DNA from: an uncultured Acidobacteriota bacterium | GTDB lineage: Bacteria; Acidobacteriota; Terriglobia; Bryobacterales; Bryobacteraceae | DNA: 64,000 bases | Assembly (NCBI GenBank): GCA_902826685.1 | Contig: CADEFT010000023.1 | Location: forward strand, 1-64,000 | Direction: 5' to 3' | Shown here: in pieces, positions 1 to 9,206 of the stretch | Layout of the letters: every line of letters begins with the position of its first letter | Position numbering within the stretch: the first letter of the stretch is position 1 | Made by a program: the position numbers and the translations under genes | Notes under the pieces: model-generated | Told to the model about the DNA's origin: nothing | Databases searched by the model: none | The model's input: the letters and a program-made list of their open reading frames with translations, nothing else

Positions 1-15
1 GGATACCGCCGGTAG

Positions 16-1395
16 CGGGAAGGCGACCTGCCGCGCCGCGAGCCTCGCGCGGCCGATGAGCGCTTGCGTCTGCGCATCGCCGCCGCCGCGGCCGCCGATC
101 GCCTGATCGTTTCCTACCCGCGCATGGACGTTGCGCAGGGCCGCCCTCGCGTGCCTTCCTTCTATGCGATGGAGACCGTGCGCGCGGTGGAAGGGGCGCT
201 ACCGGAATTGCGCCAGTTCGAGCGGCGCGCCGAGCGCGGAGCCATGACCCGGCTCGGCTGGCCCGCCCCCAAGGACAAGGCGCTTTCCATCGACGCGTTT
301 GAGTTCGATCTCGCTTCCATCCACGCCGCGCTTTCCACTCCGCGCGGCGAGGCGCGCGGACACGGGCGCTACCTCATGGAACTCAACCGGCACGCGGGCC
401 GCTCCTTGCGCCAGCGGCGTCAGAGATGGGAGCGGCGATGGTCGGTTTCCGATGGATTGATGGGGCAGGACGAAGAATCGCGCGCGATCCTCGCCAGGTT
501 CGGCCTTCAGGTGCGCGCCTACTCGCCTTCCACGCTGCAGCACTTCGCCGCGTGTCCCTATCGCTTCGCGCTGCACGGCATTCAACAACTTCGGCCGCGC
601 GAGTCGCCGGTTCCGCTCGATGAGATGGACCCGTTGACGCGCGGCGCGCTCTTCCACACCGTGCTGTTCCGGCTGTTTCCGCTCTTGCGCGATGGCGGCG
701 CTTCGATCGCCGATGCGGACCGGATCCTGGACGAAACCGCGGCGCAATACGAAGACGATCTCGCTCCGGCGATTCCGCGTGTGTGGCGCGGCGAGGTGGA
801 AGATCTGCGCGCCGATCTGCACGGATGGCTGCGCCGCCAGGGCGCCGGCAACGCATGGGAGCCGATTCACGCCGAACTCGCCTTCGGCCTGCGCGATCGC
901 TCCGAACGCGATCCGTCAAGCGCCGCCGAACCCGTCGCGCTGCTCGACGGGGTTTTGCTCAAAGGCTCCATGGATTGGGTCGAGCGTCACAAACATTCGG
1001 GCGACCTGCGCGTTACCGATCACAAGACCGGCCGGGCCCCGGGCAAAGTTCCCCTTCGCGTGGGCGGAGGCGCCGCCCTGCAGCCCCTGCTCTACGCGCT
1101 CGCCTGCCAGTCTTTGCTGGGCCAGCCCGTGAAGTTCAGCCGTCTGTACTACGCCACGCAGCGCGGCGGCTTCACTTCCGCCGATATCCCGGTGACCGAA
1201 GAAGCGAGCGAGGCGCTGGCCGAGGCGCTGCGGATTATTGGCGATTCCATCCGCCGCTCGCTTCTGCCCGCGGCGCCACAGACCGGCGCCTGTCAATACT
1301 GCGACTACCGCATGGTGTGCGGTCCGCGGGAAGAAGAGCGGACCCGCCGCAAGCCGCCGCTTCCGGAGTTGGACAGACTGAGAGCGATGCTGTGA
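16..1395 (+). CDS. AddB-like PD-(D/E)XK exonuclease subunit, 5' partial
   Basis: C-terminal part of an AddB-type helicase-nuclease subunit for double-strand-break end resection. Counting from the TTG at 64, the nuclease domain begins with the AddB-like YSPSTLQHF..CPYRF block (Cys at about 164). It carries the D-x-K element DHKTGR at about 319-324 and ends with C-x2-C-x5-C at about 410-419. The four Cys match the Fe-S staple typical of AddB nuclease domains. It overlaps the helicase gene by 4 nt (GTGA), so the two are translationally coupled. The amino-terminal helicase-like part lies outside the window. In this frame there is a TAG at 13-15, although the residues just after it (PRREPRAADER) already look like AddB. 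Either a frameshift or sequence error sits in the first bases or the gene is damaged. The start given is simply the first codon after that stop. Confidence 0.8.
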   Translation, partial: REGDLPRREPRAADERLRLRIAAAAAADRLIVSYPRMDVAQGRPRVPSFYAMETVRAVEGALPELRQFERRAERGAMTRLGWPAPKDKALSIDAFEFDLASIHAALSTPRGEARGHGRYLMELNRHAGRSLRQRRQRWERRWSVSDGLMGQDEESRAILARFGLQVRAYSPSTLQHFAACPYRFALHGIQQLRPRESPVPLDEMDPLTRGALFHTVLFRLFPLLRDGGASIADADRILDETAAQYEDDLAPAIPRVWRGEVEDLRADLHGWLRRQGAGNAWEPIHAELAFGLRDRSERDPSSAAEPVALLDGVLLKGSMDWVERHKHSGDLRVTDHKTGRAPGKVPLRVGGGAALQPLLYALACQSLLGQPVKFSRLYYATQRGGFTSADIPVTEEASEALAEALRIIGDSIRRSLLPAAPQTGACQYCDYRMVCGPREEERTRRKPPLPELDRLRAML

Positions 1396-4300
1396 TTCCC
1401 GCCGCCGCCTCGGCCGATCAGCACGCCCGTGACCGAATCCGCAACTCTTTGTCGGAAAGCCTGGTCGTCGAAGCGTCGGCGGGTACCGGCAAGACCACCG
1501 AACTGGTGGCGCGTATCGTCAATACGCTCAAAACCGGCGTCACCGGCATCGAACGGATCGTGGCGGTCACCTTCACCAACAAGGCCGCCGGCGAGTTGAA
1601 GCTGCGCATCCGCCAGGGACTCGACCGCGCGCGATCGGCCGCCAACTCCGAAGAACGCCGCCACCTCGAAGAGGCGCTCGCGCAGCTTGAGGAAGCTTCC
1701 ATCGGTACCATCCATTCCTTTTGCGCGCAGATTCTGCGCGAACGGCCGGTGGAAGCCGGCGTCGATCCCGCCTTTCAGGAACTCACCGACCCCGAGGCGA
1801 AGCGGCTGTTCGCGCAGGTCTTCCAACGCTGGCTCGAAGCGAAACTGAACGCCGATTCCCCCGGTCTGCGCCGCGCCATGGCCCGTCTGGCGGTCGAACG
1901 CGACCGCGCTTTCACGCCGCTGGAGCAACTGCGGTTCGCGGCTTGGCAACTGATCGAATGGCGCGATTTCCCCGCGCCCTGGCAGCGCATGCCGATGCCC
2001 CCGCACGAAGTCGTCGACGCGCTTTGCGACGCCATCGGCAAGCTCGACCTGAAGCGATTCAAATCCGAACTCACCGAGCCGGTGCGCGATATGCTGCCCT
2101 GGATCGAGCGCGAGCCGCGCGATCGCGACATGCTCGAAGCGCTGCTGCTGCGCTTGCACAAGCAATGGAAGCGCGTGGCGGGCAAAGGCCGCGTGCCCGA
2201 CGAAGCGATCTTCCGCTGCATCGGCGATTTCCGCCACGCCGCCGAAGCCGATCTCGCCGCGCAGCTTCGCGAGGAGTTGTGGGAACTGGTGCCCCTTTAC
2301 GACGACGCCAAACGCCGCGCCGGCAAGCTCGATTTCCTCGACCTGCTGCTGCTGGTGCGCAATCTCGTAAGAGATAACCACGAGGTCCGCCGCTATCTGC
2401 AGCGGCGCTACACGCACCTGCTCATCGACGAGTTTCAGGATACCGATCCGCTGCAGGCCGAGATTCTGCTGCTGCTGTCCTCGGCCGATCCGGCCGCCTC
2501 CGATTGGCTCGCCGTCACGCCCGCGCCCGGCAAGCTCTTCCTGGTCGGCGACCCCAAGCAGTCCATTTACAAATTCCGCCGCGCCGATTTGCGGCTCTAT
2601 CAATCGCTGCTCGAAAGGCTGGAGTCGCGGGGTGTCTCCATCCTTCGCCTTTCGAAGAGCTTTCGCGCCGTGCGTACGATTCAGGATTGCGTCAACGCCG
2701 CTTTCGCCGAAGAGCTGAACGGCGATGCCGAGTCGGCGCAGGCTCATTCGGTGGAGCTCGAAGAGCATCGCCCCGATATCGAGGGGCAGCCCGCCGTCGT
2801 CGCCCTGCCGGCGCCGGAACCGTACGGTTCCCGCAACATCACCAAGAAAGCCATCGAGGAATGCCTGCCGGGCGCCGTCACCGCTTTCATCGACTGGACG
2901 CTCACCTCCAGCAAGTGGCGCATCGAAGATCCGGAGACACGTGAATTGATTCCCGTGCGCGCCCGCGACATTTGCGTGCTGTTCCGCCGCTTCACCAACT
3001 TCGGACAGGATCTGACGCGAGGCTATGTGCGGTCGCTCGAAGATCGCGGTATCCCGCACCTGCTGGTGGGTTCGAAATCGTTTCACTGGCGCGAGGAGAT
3101 CGAAACGCTGCGCGCCGCCCTGACCGCCGTCGAATGGCCCGAAGATGAGCTGGCCGTCTATGCCACGCTGCGCGGAGCCCTCTTCGCCATACAGGACTCC
3201 ACGCTGCTGCGCTGGCGCCAGGAAATCGGACCTCTGCATCCGTTTCGGGCGCTGCCGGAAAGTCCCGCCGCGCCGCTGCAGCCGGTGGCCGAAGCGCTCA
3301 CGATCCTGCGCGACTTGCACCTTCATCGAAATCGCCGCCCCATCGCCCAAACGGTGTATCTGCTTGGGGAATCCACTCGCGCCTGGGCCGCGTTCGCGCT
3401 GCGTCCGGCCGGCCATCAGGCCTTGGCGAATGTGCGCCGCGTGGTGGATCTGGCGCGCCAGTTTGAAACCGGCGGCGGGCTGTCGTTCCGCGGCTTCATC
3501 GACGAACTGAACGCCCATGCCGAAAGGGCCGAATCCGCCGAAGCCCCCGTTCTTGAGGAAGGGGCCGACGGCGTGCGGCTCATGACCGTTCACACCGCCA
3601 AGGGACTCGAGTTTCCGGTGGTCATTCTCGCCGACATGACGGCCAACATCGCGCACGAGAATCCCGATCGCTACGTCGAGGCGCAGACAGGTATCAGCGC
3701 CGCCCGATTGCTTGGCTGCCTGCCCAAGGATCTGCTCGATCATGAGGCGAGCGAGCGGCGCCGCGAGCGCGCCGAAGGCGTTCGCGTGGCTTATGTGGCC
3801 GCCACTCGCGCGCGGGACATTCTGGTGGTGCCGGTCGTTGGCGACGAGGAACGCCAAGGGTGGCTCGAACCGCTGAATAAGGCGGTCTATCCACCCTTGA
3901 CTCATTCCCGGCAAGCGCGGCAGCCGCCCGGCTGCCCGGAGTTCGGCCGTGTGTCGGTGCTCAACCGGCCGCCGGAATACCGCGACGAGTCCAGCGTCGA
4001 GCCCGGTCTGCATCAGGCGCGCAAAGGCGGCCATCCGGTTGTGTGGTGGGACCCGGCTGCTCTTCCTCCCAGCCAGGAGGAACGTTTCGGCGAGCGGCAG
4101 GAAGAAATTCTGGCCGAAGATGCGCCGGCGCTTGAGCGATCGCTCGCCGCCTACGACGCGTGGCTGGCAAGCCGTTCCCGCATCATTGAAGAGGGTTCGC
4201 GCGCCACGCTGGCCATCGCCACGGCGGCTGAATCCACCGCGCCTCCGGAAGGTTATACCGGATTCGTACTGGTGGAATCGGCGGCGCGCGCGGCGCACCG

Positions 4301-4733
4301 GCCCGCCGGCAAGCGTTTCGGGATGCTGGTGCATGCCGTGCTCCGCGACGTTTCCCTCACCGCCGGAAGCGCCGAGCTGGAAGCGGTGGCGAAGATGCAC
4401 GGGCGGCTGCTGGCCGCGCCGAAATCGGAGGCCGATGCCGCCGCTCGCGCCGCCGGGGCCGCTTTGCGCCATCCTTTGCTTGAACGCGCGCGCGCCGCGG
4501 CACGCTGCTATCGCGAATATCCGGTGCTGCTGCGGCTTGAAGACAACAAAGCCGTCGAAGGCGTCATCGACCTGGCGTTTGAGGAAGACGGCCGTTGGGT
4601 GGTGGTCGATTTCAAAACCGATGCCGATGGGACCGCGCGTCTCGACGCCTACCGGGCGCAGGCCGCCTGGTACGGCTTCGCGCTCGAGCGCATTACCGGC
4701 AAGCAGGCCGAGTGTTTCCTGCTGCGCGTCTGA
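1392..4733 (+). CDS. addA: AddA-like UvrD-family helicase-nuclease
   Basis: About 1113 aa, GTG start overlapping the stop of the AddB-like gene. It acts as ATP-dependent 3'-5' helicase plus nuclease with its neighbour in recombinational repair. Visible SF1 motifs in order: Walker A ASAGTGKTT near residue 30, VTFTNKAAGEL, TIHSFCAQIL, Walker B LLIDEFQDTDPLQ near 340, GDPKQSIYKFRRAD, and VHTAKGLEFPVV plus VAATRARD in the second helicase half. The C-terminal 200 residues hold a RecB-like nuclease with GMLVHAVL, VEGVIDLAF and VDFKTD. An in-frame open stretch extends upstream to 783, but it lies inside the AddB gene in another frame and does not look like protein. The GTG at 1392 gives the canonical short lead-in to Walker A. 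Confidence 0.93.
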   Translation: MIPAAASADQHARDRIRNSLSESLVVEASAGTGKTTELVARIVNTLKTGVTGIERIVAVTFTNKAAGELKLRIRQGLDRARSAANSEERRHLEEALAQLEEASIGTIHSFCAQILRERPVEAGVDPAFQELTDPEAKRLFAQVFQRWLEAKLNADSPGLRRAMARLAVERDRAFTPLEQLRFAAWQLIEWRDFPAPWQRMPMPPHEVVDALCDAIGKLDLKRFKSELTEPVRDMLPWIEREPRDRDMLEALLLRLHKQWKRVAGKGRVPDEAIFRCIGDFRHAAEADLAAQLREELWELVPLYDDAKRRAGKLDFLDLLLLVRNLVRDNHEVRRYLQRRYTHLLIDEFQDTDPLQAEILLLLSSADPAASDWLAVTPAPGKLFLVGDPKQSIYKFRRADLRLYQSLLERLESRGVSILRLSKSFRAVRTIQDCVNAAFAEELNGDAESAQAHSVELEEHRPDIEGQPAVVALPAPEPYGSRNITKKAIEECLPGAVTAFIDWTLTSSKWRIEDPETRELIPVRARDICVLFRRFTNFGQDLTRGYVRSLEDRGIPHLLVGSKSFHWREEIETLRAALTAVEWPEDELAVYATLRGALFAIQDSTLLRWRQEIGPLHPFRALPESPAAPLQPVAEALTILRDLHLHRNRRPIAQTVYLLGESTRAWAAFALRPAGHQALANVRRVVDLARQFETGGGLSFRGFIDELNAHAERAESAEAPVLEEGADGVRLMTVHTAKGLEFPVVILADMTANIAHENPDRYVEAQTGISAARLLGCLPKDLLDHEASERRRERAEGVRVAYVAATRARDILVVPVVGDEERQGWLEPLNKAVYPPLTHSRQARQPPGCPEFGRVSVLNRPPEYRDESSVEPGLHQARKGGHPVVWWDPAALPPSQEERFGERQEEILAEDAPALERSLAAYDAWLASRSRIIEEGSRATLAIATAAESTAPPEGYTGFVLVESAARAAHRPAGKRFGMLVHAVLRDVSLTAGSAELEAVAKMHGRLLAAPKSEADAAARAAGAALRHPLLERARAAARCYREYPVLLRLEDNKAVEGVIDLAFEEDGRWVVVDFKTDADGTARLDAYRAQAAWYGFALERITGKQAECFLLRV

Positions 4734-4737
4734 CGGG

Positions 4738-5928
4738 TTACTTGAACAGCGAATACCGCGCCGGTAGAACGGAGAAATACTCCACCATGCGCCGCTTCGG
4801 CGTGGGATCCTTGGCGTTGCGCGCTTCCGCCAGCCGCAGCGCCAGGCCGGCCAGTTCGCGGCCGAGATCGGTAGCCGCTTCCACCGGCGCGCCGTTGAGC
4901 ATCGCGCGGTAGACCGCCGCCGGCGCATCGGCGATGGTGTGTTCCACCGGCAATCCCAGCGCGCTTTCGATGTCGGCAATGGTCAGGCAGGCTTCGCGGC
5001 GCCAGCGGTTCAGCACCACGCTCACGCGATCTTCCAGATCCATGTTGCGCAGGAAGTGCAGTTTTTCCCGCGCCAGGTAAACCGAAGGCAGATCCGGCTC
5101 CACCACCAGCAGGATCTTCCGGCACTCCGGCAGCAGCTCGATCGAGAAATCCTCGAAGGCGCCCGAAAGATCGAAACAAACCGCTTTGTAGCGCTTGCTT
5201 GCGAATTCGATCAGGTGCCGGATGGCGCCTTCCATGAAGTGATACGGCTTTTGAATGCCGCCCGAGGCCAGAACGTCAAGGCCGGCCGAATGGCAGACCA
5301 GGTCGGTCCAGAAGCTGTCGTCCAGGTCGCCGGCCCGTTCGAGCGCGTCGCGAGCCGAAAACGGCCCGGTCAGTTTCAGAAGGAACCGCGAAAGGCCGCA
5401 GTTCAGATCGAGATCCACCAGCAGCACCTTGCCGCTGAGCGTTTTGGCCAGCGCGCCGGCCGTGTTGGTGGCCACCATCGAACATCCGCTGCCTGCCTTG
5501 GCTGGAATGAAACCGAAGATCAGATCGGTATTCTCGCGGTGCTGCGGCGTCTCCCGCACCGTGCTGACCAGCCGGTCCATCGCTTCCAGATAGAGATGCG
5601 CCGGAAACGGCAGGAACAGCATCTCGCGGATACCGGCCTGCATCAGCCGCATCAGCCGGGCCGGATCGGGTTCGTGATCGAGCGCCACCGGATGCGTTCC
5701 CGGAAACAGCCGCTGAATCTGCACCGCCAGAGACATCTTCTCAGGATTGGTTACCAGGTCGAGAAAGACCGCGTGCGGCGCGTGCGCACGGCATACGCCT
5801 TCCAGCTCATCGGCGCGCAGATAGTGATCGAACGACTTCACCAATACGATCTGTCCGCTTTCGGCGATGCGCTTTTCCAGACCCTCCCGCAACTGGCGGT
5901 CCGGCGAAATGATGACTCCTCTTAGCAT
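4738..5928 (-). CDS. CpaE/TadZ-like MinD-family ATPase with receiver-like N-terminus
   Basis: 396 aa. Residues 1-120 resemble an atypical response-regulator receiver, as in CpaE (start MLRGVIISPDRQLR, then FLDLVTNPE). From about 135 a MinD/ParA-type ATPase follows: FIPAKAGSGCS at the P-loop, VLLVDLDLNCG for Walker A', and YKAVCFDLSG. The P-loop reads KAGSGCS, so the usual second lysine of the deviant Walker A is replaced by Cys. CpaE/TadZ proteins localise Flp/Tad pilus assembly at the pole, but no pilus genes are in this window. It lies 18 nt downstream of a degenerate GGDEF gene in the same direction, which suggests a joint role in polar or c-di-GMP-linked signalling (inference). The 3' end converges on addA with a 4-nt gap. 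Confidence 0.8.
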   Translation of the reverse strand: MLRGVIISPDRQLREGLEKRIAESGQIVLVKSFDHYLRADELEGVCRAHAPHAVFLDLVTNPEKMSLAVQIQRLFPGTHPVALDHEPDPARLMRLMQAGIREMLFLPFPAHLYLEAMDRLVSTVRETPQHRENTDLIFGFIPAKAGSGCSMVATNTAGALAKTLSGKVLLVDLDLNCGLSRFLLKLTGPFSARDALERAGDLDDSFWTDLVCHSAGLDVLASGGIQKPYHFMEGAIRHLIEFASKRYKAVCFDLSGAFEDFSIELLPECRKILLVVEPDLPSVYLAREKLHFLRNMDLEDRVSVVLNRWRREACLTIADIESALGLPVEHTIADAPAAVYRAMLNGAPVEAATDLGRELAGLALRLAEARNAKDPTPKRRMVEYFSVLPARYSLFK

Positions 5929-5946
5929 TCTTTCGTTCTCGTTTCT

Positions 5947-6972
5947 CTATCGCGAAGCGGCCGATTCGAGGGAAGCTGCTTCCAGGCGGGCCATCAATTG
6001 ATCCACGGTTTCGCCGCGAAAAGGCTGCACGGCCGTGGCAAGACAAGCGATCGAAACACCGCGATAAGTGGCGGTCAGTTTCTGTTCGGTTTCCGAAAGC
6101 TTGCCTGCGACTTCCGGCAGGTGGCAATCGAATACGGCCGCGAACTCCGATTCGCTCCACCGGCAAAGCGCCACCGCGCTCTGGAGCTCTTCCTTGATGT
6201 TGGCGGCGAACTCCGCCATGGCCAGGTTGACCTCGGCGGGCTTGTGACGCTCGGCCAGTCCGGCGTATTGGCGCACCGCCAGCCGTGCAATCGAAAAGGA
6301 CGTGCCCGCCCGTTGGCGTGTCTCGATCGCATCGCGGCCCACCGGCCGGCCCGGAATCTGCGTCACCGCGTCCGGCTCGCGCTCCAGCCACGGCGTGGGA
6401 TTCTGCCGCTCGCGCAGCGCCGCCAGGTTTGTGCTCACCCGCTCAAGCGCCACACGTGTATCGCGCGTCATGTCCTCGGAATACTTCTCAAGCTGGGTGA
6501 CTTCTTCGGTCAGCCGCTGGCGGATCTCCGCCATATCCTGCGCTGTCGTCAGCAGACGCAGCTTTTTGGCGATACCCTTGAACCGCACGTTGTATTGCTT
6601 TTCCTGCGACGCGATGGACTCCGCCATCGACGCCATCAGCGACATCACTTCGCGCGCGTCCTTTTCGCGCTGTTGGATGTGCCGGTCCACGCCTTTGCCG
6701 TAGCCTTTCAATTGCGCCTGCGCCCGCTTGTCGCTGTCCTGAAACAACCGCGCCGTGGGCGTCGACCCGTTCACCTCGTCGCGGATTTTCCGCAGATGGT
6801 GGCCGTAGTCTTCCTTCAGTTGCTTCAGCGTATCGGGGGCGTGTTCCACGATTCCCGTCAGCAAGGCAACGTAACAACGAACCGCCTCGCGCAACGTCAC
6901 GGCAGGGTCTTCCACCGGCGCGCCGGTAATGGCCGGCTTGCGTCCTCCCAAGTATTGTTTCCAGTCCAGCAT
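5947..6972 (-). CDS. Degenerate GGDEF-domain protein with coiled-coil N-terminus
   Basis: 341 aa, starting at the ATG at 6972 behind GGGGAG. The first half is charged and helical, probably coiled coil, with no membrane segment. The second half has the layout of a GGDEF domain: IPGRPVGRDAI at the entry, CRWSESEFAAVFD where the active-site hairpin should be, and FRGETVDQLMARLEAA at the exit. The signature GGDEF reads SESEF, so cyclase activity is unlikely. It may work as a GTP or c-di-GMP sensor, or purely as a scaffold. A CpaE-like ATPase follows after 18 nt and a ThuA gene lies 44 nt upstream in the same direction. The longer open frame upstream to 7611 is antisense-type noise inside the ThuA gene. 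Confidence 0.7.
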   Translation of the reverse strand: MLDWKQYLGGRKPAITGAPVEDPAVTLREAVRCYVALLTGIVEHAPDTLKQLKEDYGHHLRKIRDEVNGSTPTARLFQDSDKRAQAQLKGYGKGVDRHIQQREKDAREVMSLMASMAESIASQEKQYNVRFKGIAKKLRLLTTAQDMAEIRQRLTEEVTQLEKYSEDMTRDTRVALERVSTNLAALRERQNPTPWLEREPDAVTQIPGRPVGRDAIETRQRAGTSFSIARLAVRQYAGLAERHKPAEVNLAMAEFAANIKEELQSAVALCRWSESEFAAVFDCHLPEVAGKLSETEQKLTATYRGVSIACLATAVQPFRGETVDQLMARLEAASLESAASR

Positions 6973-7016
6973 GGCTCCCCGTATGCCATATCGGAGGCCC
7001 GCTGGGATCTTTTGAA

Positions 7017-8321
7017 CTAATCTATGACCAGGGCGTTGGATACCACCGTTCCGGCACGGATATCCACCGTCGCGCCGGAGGGAACGCCTTCGATTTCGAT
7101 GCGCCACACTCCCGGCAGAATTATGCCGCTCCGCCTCACTCGCACGGCTTGGCCGTTCACCCGCGCCACTGGCGCCTGCGCCGCCAATCCGGTTGCGTAG
7201 AGCGCCGTCGCGGTACCCTCTTGACGCACGGCCATCAGAGCGGGCGCGGTCTCGACGATCGTCAAAGACACCGGCTCGCTGATGGCCCCCACGCGCGCCA
7301 CGCGCAGTTCCGCCGCCGCGCCTGGCGCCAGACCGGCCGGCAGCCGCGCCGTTACCAGATCCGGAGAAACCGAGAACAGCGGCAGTGGCGCTCCGTTCAG
7401 TTCCACGCGAGTGCCCGCCAGCTTCAACCTCGGATCCGATTCCCGTGCCGCCAGCGTGGACCCGCTGGTGAGCCGCTCGCCCACGATCGAGATCACGCTG
7501 CCCGGGGCGAACGATTCCGCCTTGCCCGTGGGCGTCTGAACCGCCGCGATGGCCGGCGCGTCGATCACGGGACGCGGACGCCCCTCGCCTTCCGCCTCGC
7601 CGATCAGCCAAAGCAGCGCCCCCTCCAACTGCTTCTGAAAACGCTCATCGAGCCAGGTTTCGTCGAAATGGCCAAGCGCCGTGTAGAACACGCGTCCTTC
7701 GCCGTAGCGCCGCACCCAGGAAAGCGCGAAATCGCCATCGGTACGCCGCACGTTCGGCAGCGTCAGATCGACCGTCGACGTATCGAGCGTCGTCAACACC
7801 CGCACCCGCTCTCGCGAGAAGGCGCGAAACTGGTAGATCTCCTCGACCACTCGAAAGCTCGGTCCGGCGTCCTTCAACCCCGGAAAATCAGGATCTTCGA
7901 CATCGATGCTCACTTCCTTCGCCCATGGATGATCGTCGAAGTATCCGCCGATCAGATCGCCATACTCCGGCCAGAGATACAGAGTATCGGTGGCGCTGTG
8001 CGCCCCGCCGAATCCTTTCCCCGATTGCACGAATTCCAGCAGATCCCGTTTCTGATCGTCCCGCAGCGCCAGTTCGCCGCTGGTAAAGAAGAACACCGCA
8101 TCGAACGCCGAGAGCCGCGACGCCGTGATGTAAGACAGATCTTCGGTGGCGGTGACTTGAAACTTGCCTGTGCGCTCGCCGATGTTTTGCAGAACCCGGG
8201 CGCTTGTGACGACGCTATCGTGCCGGAAGCCGGCGGAATGGCCGACATGCAGAATGTGTTTCTGTGCCGCCGCCGGCGCCAGCATCAACAACCAAAGGGC
8301 GAAGGCAGGCAATCGCATCAT
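7017..8321 (-). CDS. Secreted ThuA-like protein with Solibacter-type C-terminal domain
   Basis: 434 aa. An N-terminal signal peptide (MMRLPAFALWLLMLAPAAA) precedes a ThuA/GATase-1-like domain at about 20-245, with HVGHSAGFRHDS, FFTSGELALRD, GGAHSATDT and YTALGHFDETW. This pattern fits the ThuA family of possible sugar-metabolism proteins common in Acidobacteria and Planctomycetes. From about 265 comes a second domain with FAPGSVISIVGERL and PLPLFSVSPDLVTARLP. It matches my memory of TIGR03437, a domain described from Solibacter usitatus that caps many secreted proteins. Reaction and substrate are unknown. An adjacent second ATG gives the same protein one residue shorter. The join of the two domains is a useful lineage marker. 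Confidence 0.82.
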   Translation of the reverse strand: MMRLPAFALWLLMLAPAAAQKHILHVGHSAGFRHDSVVTSARVLQNIGERTGKFQVTATEDLSYITASRLSAFDAVFFFTSGELALRDDQKRDLLEFVQSGKGFGGAHSATDTLYLWPEYGDLIGGYFDDHPWAKEVSIDVEDPDFPGLKDAGPSFRVVEEIYQFRAFSRERVRVLTTLDTSTVDLTLPNVRRTDGDFALSWVRRYGEGRVFYTALGHFDETWLDERFQKQLEGALLWLIGEAEGEGRPRPVIDAPAIAAVQTPTGKAESFAPGSVISIVGERLTSGSTLAARESDPRLKLAGTRVELNGAPLPLFSVSPDLVTARLPAGLAPGAAAELRVARVGAISEPVSLTIVETAPALMAVRQEGTATALYATGLAAQAPVARVNGQAVRVRRSGIILPGVWRIEIEGVPSGATVDIRAGTVVSNALVID

Positions 8322-8417
8322 GTTGTTAGGAACTCCGCCGGCCGGGTCAAGTTTCGGGCGAAATTAAGACGAAGGGTTCGTTCGGAGCCCGTTGTCGGCC
8401 CCGAACGAACCCGATTT

Positions 8418-8428
8418 GGGGAGGAAGG
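8418..8428 (+). promoter_or_regulatory. Strong Shine-Dalgarno that sets the sigma-factor start
   Basis: Purine-rich run GGGGAGGAAGG ending 4 nt before the ATG at 8433, with its GGAGG core 8 nt before that ATG. It favours 8433 over the GTG/TTG codons near 8528-8533, which lie closer to the sigma domain. Confidence 0.6.
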
Positions 8429-8432
8429 CAAG

Positions 8433-9206
8433 ATGGAACGCACGTACCGAACGGCGCCCCAGTATAACAAGTTTGCCTGCATCCCATCGATTCCACGCCG
8501 CATCTCAACACGAGAGAAGAGGCGAGTGCGATTGGACGCTGATAAACTGGAAGCCCGAGGTGAACCTCTGATCCCTCCCATCGAAGCATCGGCGAGCGAA
8601 CCTGCCTTCGACGAATCCGAACTGGTGGCGAAAGCCAGAACCGGCGACGCCCGCGCGTTTTCGGAGCTGGTTCATAAGTACGAGCGGAAAATCTACCGGC
8701 TGGCCAGGCACATCACCAACTCTGACGAGGACGCCGAAGACGTGTTGCAGGAAGCGTTCCTCAAGGCCTATGAGCATCTGGACCGTTTCCAGGGCAATTC
8801 CAAGTTCTACACCTGGATCGTCCGCATCGCGGTGAATGAAGCGTTGATGAAACTGCGGAAGCGCAAGAGCGACCGTACGGTATCGCTCGACGAGCCGCCA
8901 ACCGAGGGGGTGGAAGATCCGGTCGTGCGCGAAATCGCCGTCTGGGAAGGGAACCCGGAGCAGCGATATTCGCAGGACGAGCTGCGGACCATACTCGATA
9001 GCGCCATTCAGAATCTGAAGCCCGCGTTCCGGACGGTTTTTCTGTTGCGCGATGTGGACGAGCTCTCTACCGAAGAGACCGCGGAAGCATTAGGACTGTC
9101 GATCCCCGCCGTAAAAAGCCGGCTGCTGCGGGCGCGTCTGGAGTTGCGGGAACGGCTCACCCGCCTGTTCAAGAAGAAGGGGGACGACGTCTTTGCTTAC
9201 TTGTAA
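8433..9206 (+). CDS. ECF RNA polymerase sigma factor
   Basis: 257 aa from the ATG at 8433. Region 2 begins near residue 65 (ELVAKARTGDARAFSELV) and includes DAEDVLQEAFLKAYEHLD and the TWIVRIAVNEAL segment. Region 4 near 185-245 has LKPAFRTVFLLRDVDELS, TEETAEALGLSIPAVKSRL and RARLELRERL. The first 60 residues are not typical sigma sequence, so a start at the in-frame GTG/TTG around 8528-8533 is possible. The downstream zinc-finger gene overlaps it by 14 nt, the classic ECF sigma/anti-sigma arrangement. The pair probably controls an envelope or redox stress regulon, whose target promoters are not evident here. Confidence 0.93.
   Translation: MERTYRTAPQYNKFACIPSIPRRISTREKRRVRLDADKLEARGEPLIPPIEASASEPAFDESELVAKARTGDARAFSELVHKYERKIYRLARHITNSDEDAEDVLQEAFLKAYEHLDRFQGNSKFYTWIVRIAVNEALMKLRKRKSDRTVSLDEPPTEGVEDPVVREIAVWEGNPEQRYSQDELRTILDSAIQNLKPAFRTVFLLRDVDELSTEETAEALGLSIPAVKSRLLRARLELRERLTRLFKKKGDDVFAYL

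Noticed and set aside
1305..4979. Very long minus-strand open frame opposite AddA
   Set aside because: High-GC antisense shadow of the helicase-nuclease gene; the plus strand has all helicase motifs in order.
7149..8432. Upstream extension of the sigma-factor frame
   Set aside because: It lies antisense inside the ThuA gene and looks like shadow sequence; a strong ribosome-binding site sets the sigma start at 8433.
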